64,000 nt of DNA. Origin: Flavimobilis soli (GTDB lineage Bacteria; Actinomycetota; Actinomycetes; Actinomycetales; Cellulomonadaceae). Every line of letters starts with the position of its first letter. The first letter of the stretch is position 1. Where the stretch lies: the NCBI RefSeq assembly GCF_002564025.1, contig NZ_PDJH01000001.1:1240001-1304000 (forward strand), in the 5' to 3' direction. The position numbers were made by a program, and so were the translations under genes. The notes beneath the pieces were generated by a model. The model was given only the letters and a program-made list of their open reading frames with translations. It did not search any database and was not told the origin of the DNA. Below are positions 41,999-50,300 of the stretch, in pieces.

Positions 41999-42766
41999 TC
42001 AGAGCTGCGTGAGGATGCGCGGGCCGTCGTCCGTGATGGCGATCGTGTGCTCGACGTGCGCCGCGCGCTGACGCGAGCGCGAGTAGAGCGTCCAGCCGTC
42101 GTCGCCGTGGCGGTAGCGGCCCGAGCCGCCGTGGATGAACATCGGCTCGAGCGCGATCACGAGGCCAGCCTTGAGCTCGAGACCCTTGCCTGCACGGCCC
42201 TCGTTCGGGATGAACGGCTCGCCGTGCATCTCGCGGCCGACACCGTGGCCGCCGTGGTCCTCGAGGTTGCCGAGCTTCGCCTTGCGGGCGACGCGACCGA
42301 TCGCGGACGAGATGTCGCCGAGACGGTTGCCGACCTGCGCGGCGGCGATGCCTGCCTCGAGCGCGGCGGTCGTCGTCGCGATGAGGTCCAGGTCCTCCCG
42401 GCGAGGCGTGCCGACGACGAACGAGATCGCCGAGTCGGAGGCCCAACCCTTGAGGACGGCGCCGCAGTCGATCGAGACGAGGTCGCCGTCCTCGATGACC
42501 TGGTCGGTCGGGATGCCGTGCACGACGGCGTCGTTGATGCTCGCGCAGATCACGCCCGGGAACGGGGTCGGGGCCCAGTCCGGGTGGTAGTTGAGGAAGG
42601 GCGACGTCGCGCCCGCACCGAAGATCACGTCGCGGGCGATCTTGTCGAGCTCGAGGAGGGTCGTCCCCACCTTCGCGGCGTCCTTGACGGCGGCGAGCGC
42701 CTGGGCGACCACCCGTCCGGACTCTCGCATCTCGTCGATCTCGGAGGGGGTGCGCAGCTCGATCAT
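41999..42766 (-). CDS. map: Methionine aminopeptidase, type I
   Basis: A 255-residue essential metallopeptidase removing N-terminal methionine from new proteins. Metal ligands are visible: Asp in LVSIDCGAVL, Asp in WASDSAI, His in GGHGVGREMH, Glu in IALEPMF and Glu in HVEHTI. Family segments PGVICASINDAVVHGIP and GDISSAIG are present. ATG 42766 (MIELRTPSEID) is preferred over the upstream ATG 42775 because a TAGTAT box covers the latter and sits 7 nt before the former. Confidence 0.95.
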   Translation of the reverse strand: MIELRTPSEIDEMRESGRVVAQALAAVKDAAKVGTTLLELDKIARDVIFGAGATSPFLNYHPDWAPTPFPGVICASINDAVVHGIPTDQVIEDGDLVSIDCGAVLKGWASDSAISFVVGTPRREDLDLIATTTAALEAGIAAAQVGNRLGDISSAIGRVARKAKLGNLEDHGGHGVGREMHGEPFIPNEGRAGKGLELKAGLVIALEPMFIHGGSGRYRHGDDGWTLYSRSRQRAAHVEHTIAITDDGPRILTQL

Positions 42767-42773
42767 GAGATCC

Positions 42774-42779
42774 ATACTA
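42774..42779 (-). promoter_or_regulatory. Leaderless -10 box for map
   Basis: TAGTAT on the minus strand overlaps the upstream in-frame ATG and is 7 nt before ATG 42766. If it is the -10 element, translation cannot start at the upstream ATG. Confidence 0.6.
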
Positions 42780-42814
42780 GATCCGCGGCGCAGCGCCCCT
42801 GTGCGGGGCTGCCG

Positions 42815-43672
42815 TCAGCGGCCGTACGCCATGCGCTCCAGGCGTGCGACTCGCTCGTCCATCGGCGGGTGCGTCGAGAAGAGTCGGCCCAGGTCCTTGG
42901 CCCGGAACGGGTTCGCGATCATGAGGTGCGAGACGTTCTCGAGCGGTTGCGTCACAGGCAGCGGCGCAGCCTGCGTGCCGCGTTCGAGCTTGCGCAGCGC
43001 GGAGGCGAGCGCGAGCGGGTCGCGGGTCAGGGCGGCGCCGTCCTCGTCGGCGTCGAACTCGCGCGTGCGGGAGATGCTCATCTGGATGAGCGACGCCGCG
43101 AGCGGCGCGAGGATCGCCATGGCGATCGCGGCGAGCGGGTTCGCGTTGCGGCGGTCGCCGCCGCCGAAGAACAGCAGGAACTGCCCGAGCGACGTGACGA
43201 CACCGGCGATCGCGGCGGCGACGGACGACGTGAGGATGTCGCGGTTGTAGACGTGCATGAGCTCGTGGCCGAGCACGCCGCGCAGCTCGCGCTCGTCGAG
43301 CATGGTCAGGATGCCCTCCGTGCAGCAGACGGCGGCGTTGGCGGGGTTGCGGCCCGTCGCGAACGCGTTGGGGGCGGCGGTCGGCGAGACGTACAGGCGC
43401 GGCATCGGCTGGCGCGCCTCCGTCGAGAGCTCGCGCACGATCCGGTACATCGCGGGCTGCTCGAGCTCCGTGACGGGGTAGGCGTGCATCGCGCGGATCG
43501 CGATCTTGTCGGAGTTCCAGTACGAGTAGAACGTCGACACGAGCCCGAGCCCGACGAAGATCATGAGCATGCCGGAGCTGTTGCGGAAGAACAGCGCCCA
43601 CAGCCCGAGCAGGACCGCCCACAGGACGCCGAAGAGCGCCGCGGTCTTGAGCCCGTTGTTGTGCCTGTGCAT
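42815..43672 (-). CDS. htpX: HtpX membrane zinc metalloprotease
   Basis: A 285-residue membrane-embedded M48 protease for quality control of membrane proteins. It has two N-terminal helices (LKTAALFGVLWAVLLGLWAL, then MLMIFVGLGLVSTFYSYW), the segment PNAFATGRNPANAAV, zinc motif HELMHVYNRD with two His and the Glu, two further hydrophobic segments, and the third ligand Glu in TREFDADE. ATG 43672 follows GGGGAGAAGG closely. The 182 bp upstream (43673-43854) hold no gene I can support. Confidence 0.94.
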   Translation of the reverse strand: MHRHNNGLKTAALFGVLWAVLLGLWALFFRNSSGMLMIFVGLGLVSTFYSYWNSDKIAIRAMHAYPVTELEQPAMYRIVRELSTEARQPMPRLYVSPTAAPNAFATGRNPANAAVCCTEGILTMLDERELRGVLGHELMHVYNRDILTSSVAAAIAGVVTSLGQFLLFFGGGDRRNANPLAAIAMAILAPLAASLIQMSISRTREFDADEDGAALTRDPLALASALRKLERGTQAAPLPVTQPLENVSHLMIANPFRAKDLGRLFSTHPPMDERVARLERMAYGR

Positions 43673-43854
43673 CCTTCTCCCCTCGGGCGACGCCGTCGGG
43701 CAGTCGTGCCCCGAGGGGAACCGGCGTCGACCTCACCTGCTTCAACGCGCGACGGCGCCGCGGCGTTCCCGGCCCGGGTGCGGGCGGCGCCGTGATCCCG
43801 GCCACGGGTGCCCGGCGCAGGCGGCGGGGCGGGTGGCGGGGCGGGCCCAGGACA

Positions 43855-43894
43855 CCACGAGGGCGCCCCGCCGGTCGGCGGGGCGCCCTCGTGG
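43855..43894 (-). terminator. Terminator hairpin after the FprA-type gene
   Basis: CCACGAGGGCGCCCCGCC pairs perfectly over 18 bp with GGCGGGGCGCCCTCGTGG, loop GGTC. It starts 14 bp past the stop of the minus-strand reductase gene. Confidence 0.85.
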
Positions 43895-43907
43895 ACGTGC
43901 AGGTGGC

Positions 43908-45284
43908 TCAGGCGGTGGGCGCGCTGACGCCCTTCGCGATCGCGATCATCTCCTCGCGCGGGACGACCTTGATGCGCTCGCGGCCGGCGGCCTGGCCGAG
44001 CGCGATCTCGTGCGCCTCGAGGTTCACGAAGTCGTTCCACTCGATGACGTCGACGCCCTTGTCCTTGAGGAACGTCGTGATGTCCTCGGGGTCGCCGTGC
44101 GCGGCGCGGGGCAGGGACTCGACGTCCTCGACGAGGTGGCGGATCGTCTCCGACGCGTCGGACTTCGTGTGGCCGATGAGGCCGACGGGGCCGCGCTTGA
44201 TCCAGCCGGTCGCGTACACGCCGGGGACCTGCTCGCCCGTCGCGTCGACGACGCGACCCTCGCGGTTGGGGATGACGCCCTTGATCGGGTCGAACGGGAT
44301 GCCGGGCAGCTCGGAGCCGAAGTAGCCGACGGCGCGGTAGACGGCCTCGACGGGCCAGTCGTGGAACTGGCCGGTGCCGGTCACCGTACCGTCGCCCGTC
44401 AGGCGCGTGCGCTCGGTGCGCAGACCGACGACCTTGCCGTCCTCACCGAGGATCTCGGCGGGGGCGTGCAGGAAGTGCAGGTGCAGGCGGCGCGACGCCG
44501 AGAAGCCGGACGGGTCCGCGAGGGCCCAGTCGGTGAGCGTCTTGACGACCTGCTTGGTCTGGTTGGACGACTCGATCGCGGCCATCGAGCCCTCGTCGAA
44601 CTCGTAGTCCTCGGGGTAGACGATCACGTCGACGTCGGGCACGTGGCCGAGCTCGCGGAGCTCGAGCGGCGAGAACTTCGCCTGCGCGGGGCCGCGGCGG
44701 GCGAACACGTGCACGTCGGTGACGGGCGACTGCTTGAGGATCTCGTAGACGTTGTCCGGGATCTCGGTCGGCAGCAGGTCGTCGGCGTGCTTGGAGAGGA
44801 TGCGCGCGACGTCGAGCGCGACGTTGCCCGCGCCGAGCACGGCGACGTGCTGGGCGTCGAGCGGCCACGTGCGCGGCACGTCGGGGTGGCCGTCGTACCA
44901 GGACACGAAGTCGGCGGCGCCGTACGAACCGTCCAGGTCGGCGCCGGGGATCGCGAGCGGGGCGTCCTTGATGCAGCCGGTCGAGAAGATGACGGCGTCG
45001 TAGTGGTCCTGCAGCTCGTCGAGGGTGACGTCGGTGCCGAAGTCGACGTTGGCGAGGAGGCGCACGTCGCCGCGCTCGAGCACCTTGTGCAGCGCCTGGA
45101 TGATCATCTTGATGCGGGGGTGGTCGGGGGCGACGCCGTAGCGCACGAGCCCGAACGGTGCGGGGAGGCGCTCGATGAGGTCGATCGAGACGTCGACGTC
45201 CGCCTTCGACAGGATGTCCGAGGCGTAGATGCCGGCCGGGCCGGCGCCGACGACCGCGACGCGCAGGGGGCGGTTGTTGCTCAC
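43908..45284 (-). CDS. fprA: Ferredoxin-NADP reductase, FprA/adrenodoxin-reductase type
   Basis: A 458-residue FAD flavoprotein passing electrons between NADPH and ferredoxin. The FAD site is VAVVGAGPAGIYASDIL with GLVRYGVAPDHP; the NADP site is VAVLGAGNVALDVARIL, then VFARRGPAQAKFSPLELREL. Near the end, PGVYATGWIKRGPVGLIGH is diagnostic of the FprA group. GTG 45284 (VSNNRPLRVA) is used, with GGAAGG upstream; the frame also contains a TTG at 45305. The 221 bp on its upstream side (45285-45505) hold no gene I can support. Confidence 0.94.
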   Translation of the reverse strand: MSNNRPLRVAVVGAGPAGIYASDILSKADVDVSIDLIERLPAPFGLVRYGVAPDHPRIKMIIQALHKVLERGDVRLLANVDFGTDVTLDELQDHYDAVIFSTGCIKDAPLAIPGADLDGSYGAADFVSWYDGHPDVPRTWPLDAQHVAVLGAGNVALDVARILSKHADDLLPTEIPDNVYEILKQSPVTDVHVFARRGPAQAKFSPLELRELGHVPDVDVIVYPEDYEFDEGSMAAIESSNQTKQVVKTLTDWALADPSGFSASRRLHLHFLHAPAEILGEDGKVVGLRTERTRLTGDGTVTGTGQFHDWPVEAVYRAVGYFGSELPGIPFDPIKGVIPNREGRVVDATGEQVPGVYATGWIKRGPVGLIGHTKSDASETIRHLVEDVESLPRAAHGDPEDITTFLKDKGVDVIEWNDFVNLEAHEIALGQAAGRERIKVVPREEMIAIAKGVSAPTA

Positions 45285-45505
45285 GAGTTGGTGCCTTCCG
45301 ATCAAGGTGGTGTCCGGGCGGTGCTGCGAGTCTCGGTCACCCGGCCCCGCGTGTCACGGTCCGGGATGTGGTGCTCACATCGCGGACATCTCGACGTACC
45401 GCCTGTCCCAGCCTAGTCCGCCCGCCCCAACCGGGCCCCGGAGCGCGACCACACGCACACACGATCCCCGCACGACGACGTCGCACGCGCGGGGCGCAGG
45501 GCGTG

Positions 45506-47992
45506 TCAGCCGCGCTTCTGCGCGCGCCGCGTCCGCCACTCGGCGAGCCGCGAACGTCGTGTCTGCACGACCGGCCCGCCCTGGCGCAACAGCTCGGCGC
45601 GCAGGAGCGCGTCGCGCTCGCGACGCTCCGCCCGACGCTGCTGGGCGCGCGCACGCAGCGACGCGAGCGAGATCCGCCCCCGGAACCGCTGCCACCTCGT
45701 GCCGTGCGCGGCGATGCCGGCGACCACGTCGTCTGCCTGCGCCCACAGCGCCTCGGCGTCGGCCTCCGACGGAAGGCCCGGACCGAACACGGCGGTGTCC
45801 GCGGACCGCGCGAGCGGCTGCACGCGCACGCCCGGGAACGAGGCCTCGAGGGCGCGGGCGCTCTCGGCGCGCGTCGCGAACCGCGACACGAGCTCGCGAC
45901 GGTCGTGCGCGGCGTCGAGCACTTCGTCCCACGCCCCCGTCACACGGTCGAGCGGGGCGGGCGCGGTACGCCGCCGCCGCTGGCGACGCGCCTTCGCCGC
46001 GAGGATGAGGAACGGCGGCAGCACGACGACGAGGACGGGCACGGCGATCGACAGCGTGAGCGTCACGATGAGCCGCCAGTCGGTCGGGTCCTCGACGATC
46101 TCGTCGTCCGAGTCGACCTCGGGGTTCTCGATGTCCTCCTTGGGCGGCGTGACCGGGTCCTCCGGCGGCGGCGGGGGCTGCACGACCTCGGGCTGCGGCT
46201 CGGAGTCCTGCGGCTCCGTCTCCTCGCTCGGCGTGCGGGACTCGTCGGGCGTCGGGAAGTACGGCACCCAGCCGTACCGCTCGTACGCGATCTCGACCCA
46301 CGCCTGGATCTCGTTGCCGGTGATCTCGGCGTCGCTCGTCGCGCCGTCGGGAGCCCGGAAGCCCATGACGACGCGGGCGGGCAGGCCGAGGTGGCGCGCC
46401 ATGAGCGCCATCGCGGACGCGTACTGCTCGCCGTCGCCGACCATGAGCTCGCCCGTGAGCAGCTCGTCGATGCGGGCGGCGCCGTGGCCGGACAGCGACG
46501 GGTAGTCCCCGGCCGCCTCGATGCCGTGGCTGAACCAGCCCTGCTGCAGGGTCGCCTCGACCGCGCGCGCGACGAGCGCGGGGCTCGCCGCCTCGGACGC
46601 GATCGTGGAGGCGCGCTGCGCGACCGAGTCGGGGACGCGCTCGAGCTCCGGCTGCGCGATCGTCGCGGCGACCGCGGACGCGAGCTCCTCGTCGGACGGG
46701 ACCTCGGGCACGATCGTCTCGGCGCGGTACCGGTCCCCGGCGCGCAGGCCCTCAGGGAGGACGGCGCCGCCGGTCGCGTCGTTGAAGCGGAAGGCGCGCT
46801 GCTGCTCGCGGCTGCGCCGGCCTTCGAAGGTCAGGCTCGTCGTCTGGCCGACCATCGGCATCCAGACGCCGTCGAGCGCCTCGATCGTGAACGCGACCTC
46901 GGCGCGGGTGCCGGTGACGTTCGTCGGGATCTGCTCGCCGACGCGGCGGAACGCGCCGGTCGAGCTGCTCGCGGACTCGTCCGCGACGTTCCAGACGACG
47001 CCGTCGAACGCGTCCATCGTCGCGAGCCGCACGAGCGAGCCCTCGGGCAGGCCCTCGACGCGGAACAGCGGCTTCTCGGGGAAGTCCTTGACGTAGCGGC
47101 GCCAGGCGGCGAGCGGGCTCGCGTGGTCGTTCGGGTCGAACGGCGGAACGATCTCGTTGCGGAGCACGGTGCGGGGCGCGTCGCCCGCGACCTGCGGCGT
47201 CACGACGAGCCCTGAGGCGACGGCGACGCCCGCCATGAGCACGAGGGTGACGATGCGGCGGGGGTGCCAGCTGCGCAGGCGCCACGCGACCCAGGGCGTG
47301 AGGAGCACGGCCATGCCGAGGCCGACGACGGTCGCGTAGGGCGCCTCGACGGTGCCGAGCAGGATCGACACGACGAGGACGATCCCGGGCACGATGCTCG
47401 CGGCGATGACGGAGACGGCGGCGGCGCGGCGCGTCGCGCCTTCGCTCGCGAGGGGCCGATGAGCGCCGCGTGCGGCGCCCGGGGAGGCCCACCCGGTCCA
47501 GGACGACGCCGCGACGGTGCCGAGCATGCCCGCGACGACCGTCCCGCCAAGCGCGAGGACGAACGGCGCGACCATGAGGTTGTCGACCGGGCCGATCGGC
47601 GGTTCGAGGGTGAGCATCTCCTTCCACACGGCGACGAGGCCGCTGACGAGCGACACGAGCGTCTCGAGGGACGGCACGACGCGCGCGACCGTCGTCGACG
47701 GCGCGGCGAGCGCCCCGCCGAGGAGGAGGTAGACGCCGAGCGTCAGGCCGACGACGACGAACGACGACCAGCCGCGCTCGCGTGCGACGAGCACGACGAG
47801 AGCGCCGAGCAGGACACCGCCGACGATCGGCAGGAGGACCGTCGAGGTGCCGTAGACGGGCAGCAGGACGAGGAGCGCGAGGACGATCGCGAGGCCGAGC
47901 ACGGTGACGTCGATGACGCGGCGGACGCCGGGAGGCGTCGTGTGGACCCCGGACAGCTCGACGTCGCGGACCTTCTGCTCCGTGGCCCTCAC
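45506..47992 (-). CDS. TgpA-type transglutaminase-like membrane protein, catalytic triad apparently lost
   Basis: An 828-residue membrane protein. Several helices fill residues ~25-260; an extracellular region with a transglutaminase-like fold follows; then a Pro/Glu-rich linker, another helix (LIVTLTLSIAVPVLVVVLPPFL) and a basic cytoplasmic tail. At the catalytic sites the fold reads GDGEQYASAMALMARHLGLP where active members have GDCEQYA, IQAWVEI in place of HAWVE, and WVPYFPTP in place of WVPFDPTP. Thus Cys, His and Asp are all absent. It is probably a structural or ligand-binding pseudoenzyme. GTG 47992 overlaps the stop of the DUF58 gene (GTGA). In MoxR-DUF58-TgpA clusters these proteins usually act together in the cell envelope. 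Confidence 0.87.
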   Translation of the reverse strand: MRATEQKVRDVELSGVHTTPPGVRRVIDVTVLGLAIVLALLVLLPVYGTSTVLLPIVGGVLLGALVVLVARERGWSSFVVVGLTLGVYLLLGGALAAPSTTVARVVPSLETLVSLVSGLVAVWKEMLTLEPPIGPVDNLMVAPFVLALGGTVVAGMLGTVAASSWTGWASPGAARGAHRPLASEGATRRAAAVSVIAASIVPGIVLVVSILLGTVEAPYATVVGLGMAVLLTPWVAWRLRSWHPRRIVTLVLMAGVAVASGLVVTPQVAGDAPRTVLRNEIVPPFDPNDHASPLAAWRRYVKDFPEKPLFRVEGLPEGSLVRLATMDAFDGVVWNVADESASSSTGAFRRVGEQIPTNVTGTRAEVAFTIEALDGVWMPMVGQTTSLTFEGRRSREQQRAFRFNDATGGAVLPEGLRAGDRYRAETIVPEVPSDEELASAVAATIAQPELERVPDSVAQRASTIASEAASPALVARAVEATLQQGWFSHGIEAAGDYPSLSGHGAARIDELLTGELMVGDGEQYASAMALMARHLGLPARVVMGFRAPDGATSDAEITGNEIQAWVEIAYERYGWVPYFPTPDESRTPSEETEPQDSEPQPEVVQPPPPPEDPVTPPKEDIENPEVDSDDEIVEDPTDWRLIVTLTLSIAVPVLVVVLPPFLILAAKARRQRRRRTAPAPLDRVTGAWDEVLDAAHDRRELVSRFATRAESARALEASFPGVRVQPLARSADTAVFGPGLPSEADAEALWAQADDVVAGIAAHGTRWQRFRGRISLASLRARAQQRRAERRERDALLRAELLRQGGPVVQTRRSRLAEWRTRRAQKRG

Positions 47993-49230
47993 GGTGACAC
48001 CAGCCTGGAGACGAGGCGCGGCAGGTCGGCGAGGTCGCCGATGTGCGCGACGGACAGGCGGCCGAGCGTCTGCATGCGCAGCTCGTGGCCGAGCGAGACG
48101 ACGATGATCGCCGTGCGCACGCCTGCAGGGACGTGGAGGGCGGAGCGGCGCAGCTCGGCGGCGTCTGGGACGGAGCCGGTGACGACGATGACCATGGAGG
48201 CGTGCGGGACGGACTGCGCGACGGTGCGGGTCACGCCGGGTCCGGTCGGGCCGGGACGGGAGGCGAGGCCGGCGCAGTCGTCGAGGAAGCGCGGCGGCGT
48301 GCCGGTGCGCAGCACGTCCTCGCCGGAGAGCGCGGTGATCTCGAGGCCCTCGCGGACGGCCTGCGCGCCGAGCGACGCGAACACCTCGACGGCGGCCTCG
48401 TACTCGTCCTCGTCGAGGTAGGCGGCGCGCGAGTCCTCGAGCGCGAGCGCCGTGTGCGTGCGTCGCGTGTCCTCGTACTGGCGGACCATGAGCTTGTTGA
48501 GGCGGGCGCTCGTGCGCCAGTGGATGTTGCGGCGGTCGTCGCCGGCGACGTACTCGCGCAGCGCGTGGAAGGACATGTCGTTCTCGGAGACGACGCGGGT
48601 CGTCTGTCCTTCGAGGTCGCGCATGACGCCGGTGCGGGCGGAGGCGAGCGACACGATGCGCGGGTGGATGTAGAGCTCTTCGGGCTCGGTCCAGCGCAGC
48701 TGGCGCCGCACGAGCCCGAGCGCGTCGCCGCGCACGGACCGCACGGGCCCGACGACGACGACGGCGCGCCGTGCGGTCGGCACGGCGAAGACCTCTTCGT
48801 GGACCGCTCCCGCCGCCATGGACGGCATCTCGAAGCTTGCGGCGCCTGCGCCGACGGGCAGCTCGATCTCGGCGGGCAGCATGCGTGAGCGGCCGACGTT
48901 GGTGACGGCGATGCGTCCGAGGGCGCGCTGGCCGACGGTGACGCGGCGGTCGGCGAGGTCGAGCTCGACCGAGTAGGTGGAGCGGCCGAGCGTGAGGATG
49001 ATGCTGATGACGAGCAGGCCGGCGAGGGTGACGCCCCCGGTGACGAGCTCGTCCCAGCCGAGGCGTCGCCCGGCGAGGATGCCGAGGACCGCGAGCGCGA
49101 AGACCGTCCAGCCGAGCGGCGTGGCGTGCCCGAGGGCACGCGCGAGCGGACGCCGGACGACGGCGAGCCCGTGGGTCACGGGCGCCGCCGCGCGTCTCAG
49201 CGCCGCAGGGGCGACCGGGACGGGAGGCAT
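47989..49230 (-). CDS. DUF58 domain protein
   Basis: A 413-residue membrane-anchored protein. Two helices near residues 35-80 (LGWTVFALAVLGILAG, GGVTLAGLLVISIILTL) are followed by a beta-rich segment and the DUF58 core: MRDLEGQTTRVVSENDMSFHALREYVAGDDRRNIHW is spread over residues ~195-230, containing the family's REYVxGDDxRxIxW pattern. A von Willebrand-like C-terminal part follows. DUF58 proteins are partners of MoxR ATPases. ATG 49230 lies 2 bp after the MoxR stop. Confidence 0.9.
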   Translation of the reverse strand: MPPVPVAPAALRRAAAPVTHGLAVVRRPLARALGHATPLGWTVFALAVLGILAGRRLGWDELVTGGVTLAGLLVISIILTLGRSTYSVELDLADRRVTVGQRALGRIAVTNVGRSRMLPAEIELPVGAGAASFEMPSMAAGAVHEEVFAVPTARRAVVVVGPVRSVRGDALGLVRRQLRWTEPEELYIHPRIVSLASARTGVMRDLEGQTTRVVSENDMSFHALREYVAGDDRRNIHWRTSARLNKLMVRQYEDTRRTHTALALEDSRAAYLDEDEYEAAVEVFASLGAQAVREGLEITALSGEDVLRTGTPPRFLDDCAGLASRPGPTGPGVTRTVAQSVPHASMVIVVTGSVPDAAELRRSALHVPAGVRTAIIVVSLGHELRMQTLGRLSVAHIGDLADLPRLVSRLVSP

Positions 49231-49232
49231 CG

Positions 49233-50198
49233 TCAGACGACCCGCTCCACGGGGGGCGCGGTCGTGGCGACGACGTCCTGGAGGACCTCGTCGCTCGTGA
49301 CGCCGGCGAACTCTGCCTCGACGTCGAGGACGAGGCGGTGCGCGAGCACGGGCTCCGCAAGGTCCTTGATGTCGTCGGGGATGACGAACGGGCGTCCGAG
49401 GGACGCCGCCCACACCTTGGCGCTGCGCACGAGGGCGAGGCAACCGCGGACGCTCACGCCGAGGCGGGTGCGCGCGTCCTCGCGGGTGGCCTCGGCGAGG
49501 CGCGAGACGTAGTCGAGGACGGCCTCGTCGACGTGGACGGTGGCGGCCATGTCGGCCATCTCGGCGAGCGCCTCGGTCGTGATCTTGGGTGCGAGGCGGG
49601 ACGCACGGTCGCGGTCTGCGGCCCCGGCGAGGATGCGCACGGTCGACGCGTGGTCGGGGTAGCCGAGCGACGTCTTGATGAGGAAGCGGTCGAGCTGCGC
49701 CTCGGGCAGCTTGTAGGTGCCCGCCTGCTCGATCGGGTTCTGGGTCGCGATGACCATGAAGGGCCGCCCGACGTCGTACGGCACGCCGTCGACGGTCACG
49801 CGGGCCTCTTCCATGACCTCGAGGAGCGCGGACTGCGTCTTGGGCGAGGCGCGGTTGATCTCGTCGGCGAGCAGGATCGACGTGAAGACGGGCCCACGGT
49901 GGAACGTGAAGGAGCCGGTCGACTGGTCATAGACCGAGACGCCCGTGACGTCGGAGGGCAGCAGGTCCGGCGTGAACTGGATGCGGTGGTGCGTGCCCTG
50001 CACGGTCGCAGCCATGGCGCGAGCGAGCGACGTCTTGCCGGTGCCCGGTGCGTCCTCGAGGAGCAGGTGCCCCTCGGCGAGCATCGCGGTCATGGCGAGG
50101 CGGATCGTGTGCTCCTTGCCGAGGACGGCCTTGCTGACGTTCGCGGTCAGCGCCTCGAAGGTCTCGGCGAACCAGCCGGCCTGCTCGGGTGTCATCAC
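49233..50198 (-). CDS. MoxR-family AAA+ ATPase
   Basis: A 321-residue AAA+ ATPase, predicted chaperone for assembly or metal insertion of partner proteins. It has Walker A EDAPGTGKTSLARAMA, the MoxR signature RIQFTPDLLPSDVTG, Walker B ILLADEINRASPKTQSALLE, sensor 1 ATQNPIEQ and the sensor 2-type PEAQLDRF region. A lid follows. GTG 50198 has GGAGG 8 nt upstream and is favoured over the adjacent ATG 50195. It heads the moxR-DUF58-tgpA part of the cluster, 102 bp after the giant protein gene. Confidence 0.93.
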   Translation of the reverse strand: MMTPEQAGWFAETFEALTANVSKAVLGKEHTIRLAMTAMLAEGHLLLEDAPGTGKTSLARAMAATVQGTHHRIQFTPDLLPSDVTGVSVYDQSTGSFTFHRGPVFTSILLADEINRASPKTQSALLEVMEEARVTVDGVPYDVGRPFMVIATQNPIEQAGTYKLPEAQLDRFLIKTSLGYPDHASTVRILAGAADRDRASRLAPKITTEALAEMADMAATVHVDEAVLDYVSRLAEATREDARTRLGVSVRGCLALVRSAKVWAASLGRPFVIPDDIKDLAEPVLAHRLVLDVEAEFAGVTSDEVLQDVVATTAPPVERVV

Positions 50199-50300
50199 GG
50201 TGCGGTGCCTCCGTGGTCAGGACCCAGGTCGGGTCGGGCTGTGTGCTGCGATGTTCTCCAGGGCGGGCTCACTCTACCGAGCGCCGCCCCGCGGGGCTTG

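Noticed and set aside
47993..49360. Extension of the transglutaminase-like frame upstream to 49360
   Set aside because: It would overlap the DUF58 gene completely; the GTGA overlap at 47992 gives a natural start, and the upstream translation is Arg/Pro-rich noise.
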